Assembly (NCBI GenBank): GCA_914767715.1
Contig: OU612070.1
Location: 17,191,501 to 17,255,500 of the forward strand
Origin: Membranipora membranacea
Taxonomy: Eukaryota > Bryozoa > Gymnolaemata > Cheilostomatida > Membraniporidae
Direction: 5' to 3'
DNA: 64,000 nt
Position 1 is the first letter of the stretch. Each line of letters starts with the position of its first letter. The notes beneath the pieces are model-generated. The model did not search any database. It was given only the letters and a program-made list of their open reading frames with translations, and had not been told where the DNA came from. Shown here one piece after another: positions 33,601 to 46,800 of the stretch. Both the position numbers and the translations under genes were made by a program.

Positions 33601-36514
33601 TCATTATTAAAGTTTACTGCTCACAAGCAAAAGAGGGGATAATCCCAATTCTTGCAATGGCTTATGTGTTGTGAATCAATTATGACAAAGGGGTTATTTT
33701 TTAAGAATGATATCTTTCTTTACAGGACAGAAAATTTCTGAGCTTAGAGAAAGCTAGAATGAGCAAAGTTAACATTGACTGGGCCAGTTACCCTGGTATA
33801 GGTAAGTTAACTCTGATACTTCTAACTCCAAGTGTACTCATATCATACCATATATTTACATCATCATTTTTCCTTCAGAATCGCCCGCAATCAAAATGGG
33901 TCAAAGTAAGTGACTCAACTGACTTTGTTTCCGCAATCTGGGAGTTTCCATTACTACCTCACCAGGGCCAGCAGATTTTTGGCAGGGTATCACTGCCAGT
34001 GCTTGGTATATATGTCAGCTTATCTTATCACAGTATGACAAGTGACCATTCAATCTCTTTAATTTGAATCATATACATCATGTCTCTACTATTTGAATTC
34101 ATTGTACATAATATCACTTGAATTTAATGCTACCGCCTCCTCCCCCCCCCCCCCTAGATAAACTTCGTATATTTATGCCCCTCCCCTCAACTAGATGTTC
34201 TCATTTAAAATCGTTCTTTAACAGAGGCTCCATCATTTCTGGGCAGAAAGCACTTCGAGGATGTAAACTTGGATGATATCATAGAGTATATTGACTGGAA
34301 GCCTTTCTTTGATGTCTGGCAGCTCCGCGGCAAATATCCGAATAGAGGATATCCTAAGATCTTCAAAGATCCAACAGTTGGTTAGTATGATTTGCATTTC
34401 TCAGTTTTTGTGAATGTTTTAGCAGGAAATTGAGTTCTATGTTCTATGTCTCTCTAGAAAGTTGTTCCTAAACCATGTTTCATCATTTTATCCTGCGCAT
34501 GAAGAAACCGAGTGCAAAAATTGATGGTCAAAATTATAAACTTTCCAAATGATTATTACAATTGACTAATTTAAGGTGAGGAGGCTCGTAATGTTTTCAA
34601 TGATGCACAGCGATTATTGAAGGAGATTAAGGCTGCTGGCAGCTTGAAGGCTGTCGGCAGCTTAGCCTTCTATAAAGCTCAGTCAGAAGGAGATGACATC
34701 AATCTGTATGATAACACAGGCAATAATGTATCTAAGCTACATGGTATAAGACAGCAGGTAATACCTAATATATGAATAATGTGTTGGGCTAATATTGTTT
34801 GTTTTGTTGAGGAGTTGTCCAATTATTATATCGTTGCGGACAGACAACTTCAAATCATGTGTAATGTAAGCTTATTTAACCAGCAACAGGCTGATTTCAT
34901 TATCATCAGTGGATCTGAATTCAATGGGGATACTTTTCTGTTACCCAAAAAATCTTTACTCAGATCAGTTTTGTTTGGCTCGCAGATAGCTCACCAAACC
35001 AAGCGAACTATCATTGTTATTTTGCTCAAGGTCGAAATACCCATTGATATCCTAGACTTAATTCTGAATATTTTTGATTGTGTTTTATTTTCACTTTGTA
35101 GCTGGTAAGATCTGATGACACCTGTTATCCCTGTATCTCAGACTTTATAGCCCCTGAGGAGTCGGGCGTTACAGATTATATCGGCATGTTTGCTGTTGGT
35201 GTGTTAGGAGCTGAGGCTTTATGTAAGAAGTTTGAGGCTGAACACGATGACTATAACAGTATTATGATTAAAGCTCTCGCTGACAGGCTGGCTGAGGTTT
35301 GTAATTTACCATATTCTATTCTATTCTATTCTATTCTATTCTATTCTATTCACTCTAAATGTTCCCTAGTTGATGTCAGCAAGTGGTCAATCATGGAATA
35401 CCATATGACCCAAGCAGAGTTTGAGCACTTCCTACAAGTCATTTAAAATAAACTAAGATTACTGGCGCATTATCAGCCATTACTAAGCATAAATGCACAG
35501 GTTGAAAATTGATGGGAGAAAACCATCAAAGCACATTTTGATCTGAGTGTAGAGATATGTAAGATCCGTGCTGGTTCTTTCTTAAACACAGCAGGTTGCT
35601 GGTGATCATTAGTTATCTTTATCGCAACTTTTGTTGTTGGTAGGTTACTAATGTAGTGTTTTCTGACGTTGCCCTATATTAGGAACAATTTCCAGATAAA
35701 ATGTGATAACTATCCGATCTTTATGTTTACCCTGATACAGGCCTATGCAGAGCTATTACACAAAGATGTGCGTACCTCTCATTGGGGATACAGTAAGGAC
35801 GAGGAAACGTCAGCACAAGATACTCATAAGCTGAAGTATCAGGGCATCCGTCCAGCTCCGGGTTACCCGACACAGCCCGATCACACAGAGAAACACGCTA
35901 TGTGGGAGTTACTCTGCCCCGATCAGCTGGGTATCACACTCAGCGAGTCGTTAGCTATGAGTCCGGCAGCCTCTGTGTGTGGTTTGTACTTCTCTCATCC
36001 AAAGAGCTTCTACTTCAGTGTCGGCAAAATCAACACGGAACAGGTCGGTGGGATAGCTTATAGCCATGATTCTGGTGTATGTTCACTATTGTCCCCTGAT
36101 GTATTTTGAGAACTTCTTGGATGTTCCCCATGATGCATCTGTATTATATTATATCCTGACTAGCTCAGTTAGAGCTCTATTGGCTGCTAGAGACTGATGC
36201 CTCTCTTTGTGGTTATGTTTCGGTTCGGAATTTCTGCCCATCATATGTGTGAACAATACTTTATACAATGGAAGGGGAGGTGGCTACTGCCAACCCATCG
36301 TTAGTATTAAAGTGCGCATCTGATCTTAATTTCAGTCATTCCGTATCACCACAAGACTACAGCTGCTATACCAGATAGCTTACTCTACATCATAATATCA
36401 AATAAGATTTCAAGTTAATTTTATTTACAGTTGAAGGATTACGCTCGGAGAAAAGGAAAAACTGTGGAAGAAATACAAACATGGCTTTCTACTATCTGTG
36501 ATTTCGACAGCTGA
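24748..36514 (+). CDS. MTR: Cobalamin-dependent methionine synthase, 18 exons, N-terminal domain not in view
   Basis: 5-Methyltetrahydrofolate-homocysteine methyltransferase, a cytosolic enzyme that moves the methyl group of methyl-tetrahydrofolate through cobalamin to homocysteine. Exons, all joined in consistent phase: 24748-24860, 25666-25806, 26967-27152, 28527-28706, 29961-30077, 30488-30628, 30985-31080, 31421-31519, 31919-32068, 32490-32670, 33016-33209, 33467-33565, 33726-33801, 34225-34380, 34576-34757, 35102-35296, 35741-36043, 36431-36514. They encode about 897 residues that align end to end with the human and E. coli enzymes from the start of the pterin domain to the stop. The first exon starts in phase 1 (second base of a Gly codon in SGLEP), so upstream exons must exist. 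The roughly 350-residue homocysteine-binding, zinc-containing domain is not found anywhere upstream in the window. No internal stops or frameshifts. Confidence 0.95.
25834..26068 (-). mobile_element. tRNA-derived SINE, copy 2
   Basis: Inverted copy of the element at 11768-12007. The box B complement GATTCGAACCC and box A-like GCTCTAAGCAACTGAGCCACC mark the tRNA head at the right. The body contains GCCCATCCCGAAGCATGGGC and the left end is TGATTAAAATCAGATG. It sits in the methionine synthase intron, 27 bases past the exon donor at 25806. Confidence 0.8.
28740..28928 (-). mobile_element. tRNA-derived SINE, copy 3, internally shortened
   Basis: Same family as at 25834-26068, with GATTCGAACCTACAACC and GCAACTGAGCCACC at the head and CATCCCGAAGCATG in the body. 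Parts of the body and the anticodon-arm region are deleted, giving about 189 bases. It begins 33 bases beyond a methionine synthase exon donor (28706), antisense to the gene. Confidence 0.78.
30985..32068 (+). CDS. MTR: Methionine synthase exons 7-9 in window: cobalamin cap domain
   Basis: Exons 30985-31080, 31421-31519 and 31919-32068 encode the helical cap that covers the upper face of cobalamin. Visible motifs are [21 protein letters not shown] and [21 protein letters not shown]. All junctions are phase 0. The linker after the last helix is shorter and different in sequence from the human one. Confidence 0.93.
32490..33565 (+). CDS. MTR: Methionine synthase exons 10-12 in window: cobalamin-binding domain
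   Basis: Exons 32490-32670, 33016-33209 and 33467-33565 encode the Rossmann-like cobalamin domain. The DxHxxG motif (32535-32552, read as DVHDIG) supplies the histidine that coordinates cobalt from below in this family. It is followed by [39 protein letters not shown] and [11 protein letters not shown]. Exon 12 ends at a GC donor (AGG|gcaagt), set by the reading frame and by alignment to the human protein. Confidence 0.95.
33726..36514 (+). CDS. MTR: Methionine synthase exons 13-18 in window: reactivation (AdoMet) domain and stop
   Basis: Exons 33726-33801, 34225-34380, 34576-34757, 35102-35296, 35741-36043 and 36431-36514 encode the domain that binds S-adenosylmethionine and methionine synthase reductase for reductive reactivation. 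Motifs: [38 protein letters not shown] and [17 protein letters not shown] (the RxxxGY element that contacts AdoMet). The last exon ends at TGA 36512-36514. Phases 0, 1, 1, 1, 0, 0, 0 at successive boundaries all agree. Confidence 0.95.
35313..35350. repeat. TTCTA pentanucleotide microsatellite
   Basis: About seven and a half tandem TTCTA units beginning 17 bases after the donor of the methionine synthase exon 35102-35296. Confidence 0.9.
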
Positions 36515-39500
36515 TGACAGCTATTATATTACAGACCACAGGGCCTACCTCAACACAGATTTGTCATACACCAGATCGAGTCAACTTTAATCATGCTGTG
36601 CTGTGTAAGGAGGAAATGAGTCATTTTACTAAGCTGTTCACTGTCGATAGATCTGCAATTTTAACCTGCAATTTGGCAAAAAAATATACTTTTTGCGCTG
36701 TATTACTGTTGTACACATTACAGTACCCGTCATCATTGGCCAGTTCTTAGAACATTTTATGGATTATTTGGTTACTATACTCTAGTCGAGCTCCAAAATG
36801 AAGAACTCAGACCTGTTGCAGGTTTGATTTGAATTGAAATTTTTTAGGAAGAAGTAATTTTGTAGCTGAGCATGATACTATTATACAGCAGAGATAGAAG
36901 TACTGGTCCGCACCTATGCATTTTTATTTTCATAACTACTGATATCACTTTTAACCTGTTTTTGTTTGTTTTTCAAAAATGAGTTTTATTTCACACCAAA
37001 GGCAGGATTATGATCTCATTGATTAACATTGAAATTGTCTCCACCATGCCAGTCTTCTGCGCATGAAAATCGGTTTTTTCCCTGTATATTTTTATTGCAT
37101 ATAACCTGCCAAAAATCGCCAAACTAAGTACACCCACCCGGTCATATGAATGAGAAGTTTTATTCTCTTGCAATTGACTCTTAATACAGTTTTTTTGTTT
37201 TCTTTTTTAGCCCTGTATTGTATCAAATACATTGTGTATTTTCATTTTATATAGAAAAATAATTGAGAAAATGCAATAAAAAGCAAGCACCCACAAAAAG
37301 AATATGTTCTGTATAACAATAGATAGAATTCGGTGAGCAGCCTTTCACGTACCAATGACCACAATATGGACCTTTGTATCAAACCACTGCCTAGTAATTT
37401 GGATTTATTCTCATGTCTGTGATCGAGATACAAAGTAGATATTCTGATTTCAGCAAGGCAAGAAATGACTGTCCCCAATATCATCAAAATTGGGATGAGC
37501 ACAACTCTGATATTGGGAAAATCAGGGTTGTTTATTCTTAAGAGAATATGCACCGTCGCTCCAAATCTATCTGAGCAATGATTTTGAAATCAAGAATTGT
37601 TGTTTCTGTTGTTTCTGATGATTGTGGTATTTTTATTATGTCTGACATTATTACCTGCCATGTCCAAAGGCATGACGATAAATATGCTGTGTCCCTATGT
37701 GACGTTAGATTATGTGACGCTGGTGACACAACATATTTGATGTAACTTACTGTAACTTACATTGGCATTAATATAAAACTATAACTTGGATTTTGGTAAT
37801 AAGCACCATAAATTAGAAGTTGTGTCCCCATTTGCTAAAAGTGGACAATTCTGTGGATAAATGAAATAGAAAATTATTTTCTTCTATGTGTTGTGCTAAT
37901 ACACCCAGAATGAGAGAGAGATGGAATCGAAATGTTGGACGAGAAGTTTCATGCAGCGAGTCAAATGTGTTAGTAGTGAGTACCTCCCTTAGAAAAATTG
38001 AATGTAAGTGATGCTGCTTTTTATGAATTCAGTTAAAATAAAAAACTAGTTGTCTGTGTTCATATTGTATCAGGATAGCCATTTGCGAAATGGTACATGA
38101 AAACTAAAATGATATTCCCATGTATGCACTCATTTTTATCATTATTCCTACACATTTTCCTCAGTAGGACCAAACTCTCTAACTGTAGATGTTGTGACGG
38201 CCTCACACTTAATTAATTCGGTGAGGCTTGCATCAATAATTTTTAATTGACTGAATTCATATTGTATCAAGATAAAAATTAGGCGGTACATAAAAACTAA
38301 GATGAAATTTCAATTTTTACACTCATGACATTTTGTTTTGAAGCCAACAGAAATCCCTACTCAAACCTGTCAGTAAAACCAAAGTCTATAACTGTAGGTG
38401 TTGACGGCCTCACACTTAATTAATTCAATCAACTTTGTTGAGACAATTGAATTCTGGTACTTTCACCTGACATGAAATTCTTACAAGGGTCAACAAGGTG
38501 GAAAGAGATCTGCTGGTCTTTATTCTAACAAAAATCTTCCGGCACGTTGTCAATCTAACATTCAGTTACCTTAATTAAACACAATGAATGTGTCAACTGT
38601 GTACTAATTTATACCCTGGTTAACCCTTACACCACTCAAGACCTATAATTCAACAGTTTAATCACTTCATTCACAAATCAGGCTCAAGCGTGCCACATAT
38701 AGAGAGGGAGATTTAATAATAATATCAACCCTTCTCACTGAGCACTGTGTTAGAGGTTTTATTATTTGCTGAGAGAATCTTCATTGAAATTGGTCAGGTA
38801 GGGCTCTGACACTTGAATACATCACCATCAAAATTACGCCTCAACGCATCGGTACAATACAGAATCAGAGTGTCACATTAGAAATAAACCTCCCACTTGC
38901 CCTACCCCCTCCTTGAATCACTTAAAATAAGGTATAGAGATACTTTGACTTTCATTGGGACCAAAGTCCTAGATGACAATAAGTATCAACGACATGGCAT
39001 GACAGATCACACAAGGTGCTTGCACAAATGAGTCAGCCAGGTTTCCTTTTGTTCAGGGGTGTAGCTAAATACAGCCACCTAGGGATTTATTCTTAATTAA
39101 ATTTTTGCACTAAAAGGCCACTTACATCAACGGAAACAACTATTGAGAGAGGTTAGGTTTTTTTATGACTTTATATTCGCAGTATATTTACAAATCAGTC
39201 ATCAACATCGATTTTAACATGAGGACTTTCTATTGTTCAAATTTTCTGCACCAACAGGGGATAAATATTCCTGACACCACTGTTCAACACCAAACTCACA
39301 GCCATAAGACAGGGAGGGAAAAGATTTGTCAAGTAGTTTAAACATTTGCTATGACACTCTCACAGTACTTCACCTTGTCGCTGAAGAGCGTCGGAGTGGT
39401 CTAACTATTCTACATTAATAACACTACAATAATCGTCTACAACCCTTCACCCAAAAGAAGACAATAAAACCTAAAATTCCAGTGACACTTTGTCAAGCTG

Positions 39501-42500
39501 CTAGACACACATGTATTCCATGAGTTACATGCACAAATCCAACACTCCACAGGTTTATGCTCTATTGTCAAGTTTTCATGAATGGAAATTCTGTGACCAT
39601 GGAAGAGGTTTCCCATCGATGGGACATTCACATAGATTGTAGTAGGACAGGTTGTTCTTATTGTGACTTGAATGACTTAAAGTTGAATACCAGTAAAAGG
39701 AGATGGCAGGGTGTCTCCAATGAACTTCATTGGTGTCTCCCAGCCGCCAGTAGAAGTAACTTTCTACACACTAGCATACAAAGACACAGAGAGTGACAAC
39801 TCCAATTAATATATCCAAAACCAAAATCATGATCCAGATTCTCCAAATAGTAGCTTTTAAAGTCACAAGCAGGATTGATATTTTCATACATAACTGTCGC
39901 AGTAAAAGTTGCAAACTTAACACTGATTTATCATCAATATGACAAAAATATAAAAGCATATGAAACATGTTGTAAAGATGCTTGCTTCCTGATGGGAAAT
40001 TTGTACCAAAATATTAAACTTAAACTAAAAAATACCATAGCATGACCAATGGTCACCACCCCTCCTGCCAGTTGGCAAGTGCGGATCTGTGGCTATTTAT
40101 AATTTAGCTGAGAGCTACCTATCATCACTTGGCAAAACTGAGTGCGAAACGCTTCGATTTATAAGTTAAACGAGGAATTGCTACTTTGCCAGCTATCATT
40201 ATCACTCGTGACAAGTGTGTGTTTTATATTTTCTCCCATATAATAGCTATAAATTATAGTATTGCCAAAAATCCTCCATAACTGATTGAATGGGATTAGA
40301 GGCCATTCCGTGAGATGACCGCAAGATGTCACAAATGCCGATGACATAACCGCCACAGGAACATCACCGATCAACAAATGCAGATACTTCCCTTCTTGTT
40401 GCTAACACCTTTGGTGGACACTAAATTACCATCATAAGACACATGATGTTCAGGTTATCACCATATAACAGTAGTTGTCATGGGCAGTGGAATGAGTGTT
40501 GTTTTTCTTGGAAAGATGATTTTCATGTGATATTTGCTGGTGGTGGAACAAAAATAGTAAACTGTTTTTATACATTAATGGCGTCAATAGCAATTAGTCG
40601 GTACCATACACACCGATTTCACATCAAGTTGAATGAAAAATTTTTTTTTAAATAAATGCTTATGGTACCAAGTAAAATAATGAGGAAATACTTTTACCAT
40701 AACCATTGTTGAAGCAAAAAATGGTTATAAAATTATTAATTTTTCTAACATAATGCTAATTCAAATCAAGCATCATTTATTCTCAAATTCATTCAGGGAA
40801 GTGTTTAGAATTCCATGCAAATAATCCTTGAGTTTTGATTAAATTGCGGTGTCACTTATTTAGTTGGTATTAATCCTTGAGTTTTCATACATACAATAGT
40901 TCAATAGTGCGCCAATGGGAATGTATCATAACTTAGGCAGTTGCGGTAGAGATGCTATTATTCAAAGCTAAGCATGATTGACAGCTTCAAAATATTATTG
41001 CTGGCTCAGCTAATACGCTAAGAAACCCAAACTATACGCCAAAATCTGAGGCGGAAAGGAAGGCTATTTAGCGGATCAGATATGACAGCTGATTCATATA
41101 ATAATATTGAAAACTAAGCCATCAGAACCTATACAGTGACATTTATTGCATTTGCTTAACTTTAGTGTACCAAATCCATTGCATATCTAAATATTTATGG
41201 GAGTAAAACATATTATTTGCCTGCCGTATTTTTTATACAATTATCGTTGCTCCTACCTGCCCAACCAGTAGCACTTAATACAAAGTATATATAAGTCCGA
41301 TGCCAAAATATTACGCTTATATTTTTCATCCCAATTATAACAAATTAAATACCCATCCATTAAACCATTTACAGTCTATTACCACACCAGTATAACACAT
41401 CAATGTTTAGCTAAAATAAATCCTAAATATTGTAAGCAAAATGGCAGCATTGCACCCAAACCTGTCAAAATCATTTCAATAGGATTTTATGAACGTTGAG
41501 TAAACTGTTGCAGATTTCTTGATATCAGATTTGGTGAATGGCACTTGGGGTCGGCAAGCAGTGTTGATAGCTGGTGATAATAATTATAGACTAGGCCACA
41601 CTAAATCCTGTAAAATAATCAACAAAATTACTCTTCTTTCTCATAATTGTCAAAATTCCTGTGTTTCACTTAAATATTTAATTCCTAAATAACACACTTC
41701 AGAGGGTTTTGTCATGATTTCGTTCTGACATTTATCTGATAATTTTTATTTTTTAATTTCATAGTAATGCGTTATAATTTCGGGAACATGCGACAGGGCG
41801 CAATTAAGAATAGGACCATGCTACAACTTGGCGAGAGGCCAATATATGAGATGAGCTTTGTCCCATCTGGAGCAAATCCTTGACAAAAACACTGAATTTT
41901 GAAAATTATCAAACCAGTAGTACCATATTCGCATACCGCATACCGGTAACATTATAGTCATTATAAGCATTGGTAACAGTAAAAGCTGACCAGTAACACC
42001 CCATATTCTTAATATTAGATACCATGTTTAATATTGAGAAGCTCATTTAGAGAGAACTTGAGCGCTTACTGAAGTGCAGTGAACAAGCTATAAAGTAATA
42101 TAGCTAAGAGAGGCACACTGATAACAGCGCCGATAATTGGCCTTACCTATACCGGCATGTTATCTAGATTTAGGCACTATATCTTTATTTTATTGGCTTT
42201 ATTATTTTCGTCTTGAACCGTTTAATTGGCTTATCAAGGGACAGGAGGCAATTCTCGAATTTCTGATTCATACTAACTGAAGAAGAAGTGCAAATTTGAA
42301 AATGCACTTCAAGATGACCACCAAACAATGCAGTAGCATGGAAGATGAAAGATTTCACAATAACAATCGATGTGATATGGTTGCTTTTTTCTTCCTCAAA
42401 CGCAATGGCGTTGATTGTCACTTAAAGTTATAAATGCCTTGCTTGCTTTTTCCTTCCTCAAAACACAGTTGATTTCATAATTTTCGCTCATAATGCAGCT

Positions 42501-43852
42501 AGCTTTAGGAAAATCTCTTGTTTTGATCAAATAAATCAATGACAGAAGACTGAGTATTCGTATTCGATCTATGAAGGTTAACTTCCATCCATACACCCAT
42601 GAGCAGCCCCAAAGGGTTGCAAACATGTATACCCAGGTGTCCATTTATTTATAACTTTACTGAAAGAAATAATAATAATTTTCAATAATTTTGTACAATT
42701 TTCAACTTCCGTCTAAAATCCATAGCAACACATTTATTGTCTAAATACAAGCAAATTTACACATGTCACATTATTTGTACATAGTTTTTATATTTCTCAC
42801 CAATTTTGCTGCATTCCGGAATTTGATAATTAGCCAGCAAGATATTCTGACATGTTGGGATACTTTGGTATTACAAACGGAAAGCTCTAAAAATAAAAAG
42901 AAGCTTTGGTCCAAAATTGAATGGCCAAAGTTATGTCCAATTGTAGGATTTCGATAATTTTATTTAACTGTATTTCACGCGATACTTTGCCCTGGGGAAG
43001 TGACCGTACTATATTTACCATCTTTATTACTCTAGGTCCATGTCAGAATTTAGATGTTGTGATTTGCAGAACAATTATGCCTATGCAACTGTCATTTCCC
43101 AAATCAGACAAATACATATTGAAATAAGGGCTTATATTGTTCTGTGATTTATCTAAATCCACTAAAACCACAATGAGGTGTCGATGCATGAGCAATGTTA
43201 TTAAGTTCCATTAGCCAAGGCAAATCGCCCTTCCTTAAAATCTTATTTTGTTCTAATTCCGGCCTTGTACAAAGATTAACGTTAATTTCATTCACTGATG
43301 ACAACTGCATTATCTATTGGGCAATGTTTAACTTAATTGAGGAACAATGTTTACATTCAGTTAGCCTTTACCCTCTCGTTGTGGCCTCCTTGAGCTAATA
43401 GAGACCATCGTTAAATCTTGTTAGACCCAGGCTCTCTGCTCATTGGCCGATCAATTTGCTGGACAAAAACAAGACCACGATCATTCAGAACTAATAACGG
43501 GTTTAACTGTACTTCATGAGTGTGGCGGTATATATTCAGGCGTTAACTGTATCTGGTATTCCTCGATTCACTGGGACAGCCCTCTATAATATACCTATTA
43601 TTCACAGCGCTGGAAGGAACGAAGGGAGTTCCGTATCATAATAAATACTAAGCAGCACCATAGCGAGCCTTATATTTGTCGATTAACTCCTGACGTGACG
43701 ACACACCAGCAGCTGAGCTGACGACGAGCGCATCTTCTACTCATAACTTCAACGAGGAGAGCCAACGACGATCATTATAAAATCAGCTGAAGGGTGCTTA
43801 CTTGTCTCATTCATAGTCGATTCGCTGACGACTGAGTACGTCCACCTGGAGT
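36515..43852. other. Intergenic region between methionine synthase and NK2.1
   Basis: No gene supported on either strand over 7.3 kb; the open frames are short and lack motifs. The first few hundred bases should be the methionine synthase 3' UTR; the first clear AATAAA is at about 37275. It contains the tandem duplication at 38060-38430. The last 300 bases, with TATA-like runs near 43530 and 43585, probably include the NK2.1 promoter and 5' UTR. Confidence 0.5.
38060..38430. repeat. Diverged tandem duplication, unit about 190 bases
   Basis: Two adjacent copies (about 38060-38240 and 38255-38430). Each begins TTCATATTGTATCA and ends near GACGGCCTCACACTTAATTAATTC, with similar sequence between. 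No coding signal. Confidence 0.75.
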
Positions 43853-46800
43853 ATGATCAGCTGTGAGCCACCGGTCACCCAGCATCACAGGTCAGACTAC
43901 CACCACGCCGGCAGCGCCTTCTCCTACAAATCTCCAACTTCAGCCGCTGACGCTTACTCTAGACATTCGAGCGCTGCAGCCACCACTGGCTGGTTAGATA
44001 AAAACTCCACACTCAGCGCTGCCTTAGACTCAGCCTTACATTATCATAAGAAGCACAGCCAAGAAAACATGAACAGTATGGGTATGGGACCAGGTGGATA
44101 TAACTATGTACCTCAGCTTAGCCATGCCTCCACAGCTGGATTCGGAAGTCAGTACGGGGCGGCAGATCTGAGCCACGCTTACGATACAACCAGACATACA
44201 GCTAACTCTTGGTATAGCCCCAGCGCAGCTACAGATCCTACCAGCAGATTCAATGAATATGCCTGTAAGTATTACCTACCAAATTCTTCTCAGTTTATTT
44301 ATCACATGTTCAAGCCATTTTAGTTCGGTAAAAAATTTCATTTCCTCAGCACTAGGCATTCTTTTTTCCCCCAATAATGCTGTAAAATTCGATCAGTGCA
44401 TCAATGAAAATTTATCAAAATTATTAAGATTCGTGAGTATTTCATTATGAGGAAGATAACTTCAAAAGCTTTCTGAAGCGCTCTTCAAGCATGATTACTC
44501 AAAACATTTAACAAAAATGAGTGATCTCGGTTTTAATGACAATATACAAGTGTCATATGCAGCGAAACCAGTAATTATAAGCTGGGTATGGGGTTAAATC
44601 ACACATTGGAGGAGGGGTTGACAGAATCTCACTGCGTTACAATGATGCAAGCGACGAGTACCTACGCTGATCGCAGAGCTGTTGAAAGGCGATAAAATTG
44701 GAGATCTCAGGTGTCACAATGATTGAATGATTATTACCCTGCCTCCCTATAATTTTACCATGTCAATTCTTAAATTGAGAACTTAAAGCTCTTGTACCCA
44801 AAAATAATGCATAATTATTGCCTCTTAGACATAGTAAGGGTTTGAACTTTTTTTTAGTCTGCTGTTAGGTTTAGAGTTTTATCACGCAATAGTAATTCCA
44901 CTTTGTTTTCAATAGTTGCCACTTGAAATCTCTCCAGTAGCAGGTCAAGACTTTGAAGTTGTCCAAAAGTAACACATCATAGTCAATCACAATCAGCACC
45001 TACGATTTATTGTATTAAAATGACGTTTATTAATAATCCCTAATTGGCACTGATTCGAAATGACCACCGCTAATAAATGAAACAAGATTTCACTTAAAAA
45101 CTTTTCAGCGGAAAGCCTCAATAAATTGATGTCACTTTAGTAAGACCAACCAAAGAAAATTAACACCGTAAATGCTATTGGTATTCAAACCCAAACACAT
45201 AAGTCAGAACACTTGCTAAAAAGTCCCGGAGCAAGAACGAAGTTGAGATCGTGCATTGAGGTTCATGATAAGTACGCTGGAAAAAATGCTTTTAAGTTCA
45301 CAATTAAGCTCGTAACTGTATCAATCCCCATGAAAATCTGTTTACTTTGCTTTGACTCTTTAGTGCTGTTTCCCGCTTACATCATAGAGCCTTAAAAAAT
45401 GTTAAACAGAGGAAGATCTCTTGGCAAAAAAGCCATAAGCAAATAGGGAGTCAGTATCGCATTCCTATGTGTATAATCATAACTTGAATAGAATGATTGA
45501 AATGCTCATTCTATTCAAACATTTTGACACAGGCATTTGAGTGACAGCTTTAAAACTATTAGCCACCTAATTAAACTTTCTTTAAAACTTTCATATCTGA
45601 TTTACACTTAATACACCTGAATTTCTCGCGACTACCAGCTTTTTTACACTTTCTAATTTGAAATAGACTGGAAGCTCGTTAAACACGCTGATTCCATTTT
45701 ATAAAAGGCAGGATTTTTAATTTCCCGTGTCAGTCTGAATAATAAATTAACAGTATTTCTATTGAATCTGTAATTTTCAATGATACAGAATCGGTGTTGG
45801 GATGAGCCTTGGGAATTTATCTGTAGAGTAAATACCGTCGTGTCATCTAACTAAACTAAAGGTAGTCGTATTCTACATTGTGCATTATAGTAAAGCCTTA
45901 CCAATGCTACAATGCACATACAAACATTATAAGAAACCATGATTTCCTTAGCCAAAATACCAACAGACAAGACTTTGGGTGTCAACCCAGGGGTTGATGA
46001 TAATACAGTGTACTAGGCTAGTATGCATCCAAAACATTAGTGTATACAAACATCGCTTTATCAGTGGATTTGCAAGTTGCTATCAAAAATTGTCTACAAT
46101 TGTGTCGCCAATGCTTTGCACCAAAATTGGCCTCGGCCACTGGGCTACAATCATACACCAGAAGCCCGGAAATAGAGCTAAAGATATGATACTCTGATTT
46201 TCTTGTCACCCACTCTAAAAGTACACCCACTGCCTACAACCAAAACGTAGATGAAACAGTATTTTGATCTCTACACGCCAGTTTATAGCGCTTTGTGAGA
46301 TAGAACCACTTTAGAATTTGGTGCCAGTTCTGCAAAAGTTGGAGAGCATTACAACTTTGGTGTTCCGAGAGGTTCATGTTTTATTACGACTGTAATCCTT
46401 TCATCTTCACTCAGATCAAAAGCCTAGAGTGATTCAGAAATTAAATATTGTTCTCTCGTTCAGGCGGTCAGTCATCGTTTGAGCTCAGACTAAGATAAGC
46501 TAATTGTTATGGATGCACTTATCGCTGTATCTAACGACATCAAGGGTGAAACAAAAGACACTACTGTCACTCGACCACAATGTTTTGCCTTGCCACTATT
46601 AATTTATAGCCGTGCCAATAGTTAATTCAATTTTCAGTGAGATTGACCTCCGAAAAATGAACAAAATTAGCCTCATTTAGGAGCAAACACCATTGTGAAA
46701 CTGTCAATCCTGACCAAAAACTTAACTGAACAGAAGGTCAAAACCAATTTCATATCTTAGCTAGTGAAAAACACGATTTCCTTGTGCTTCCCATGTGAAA

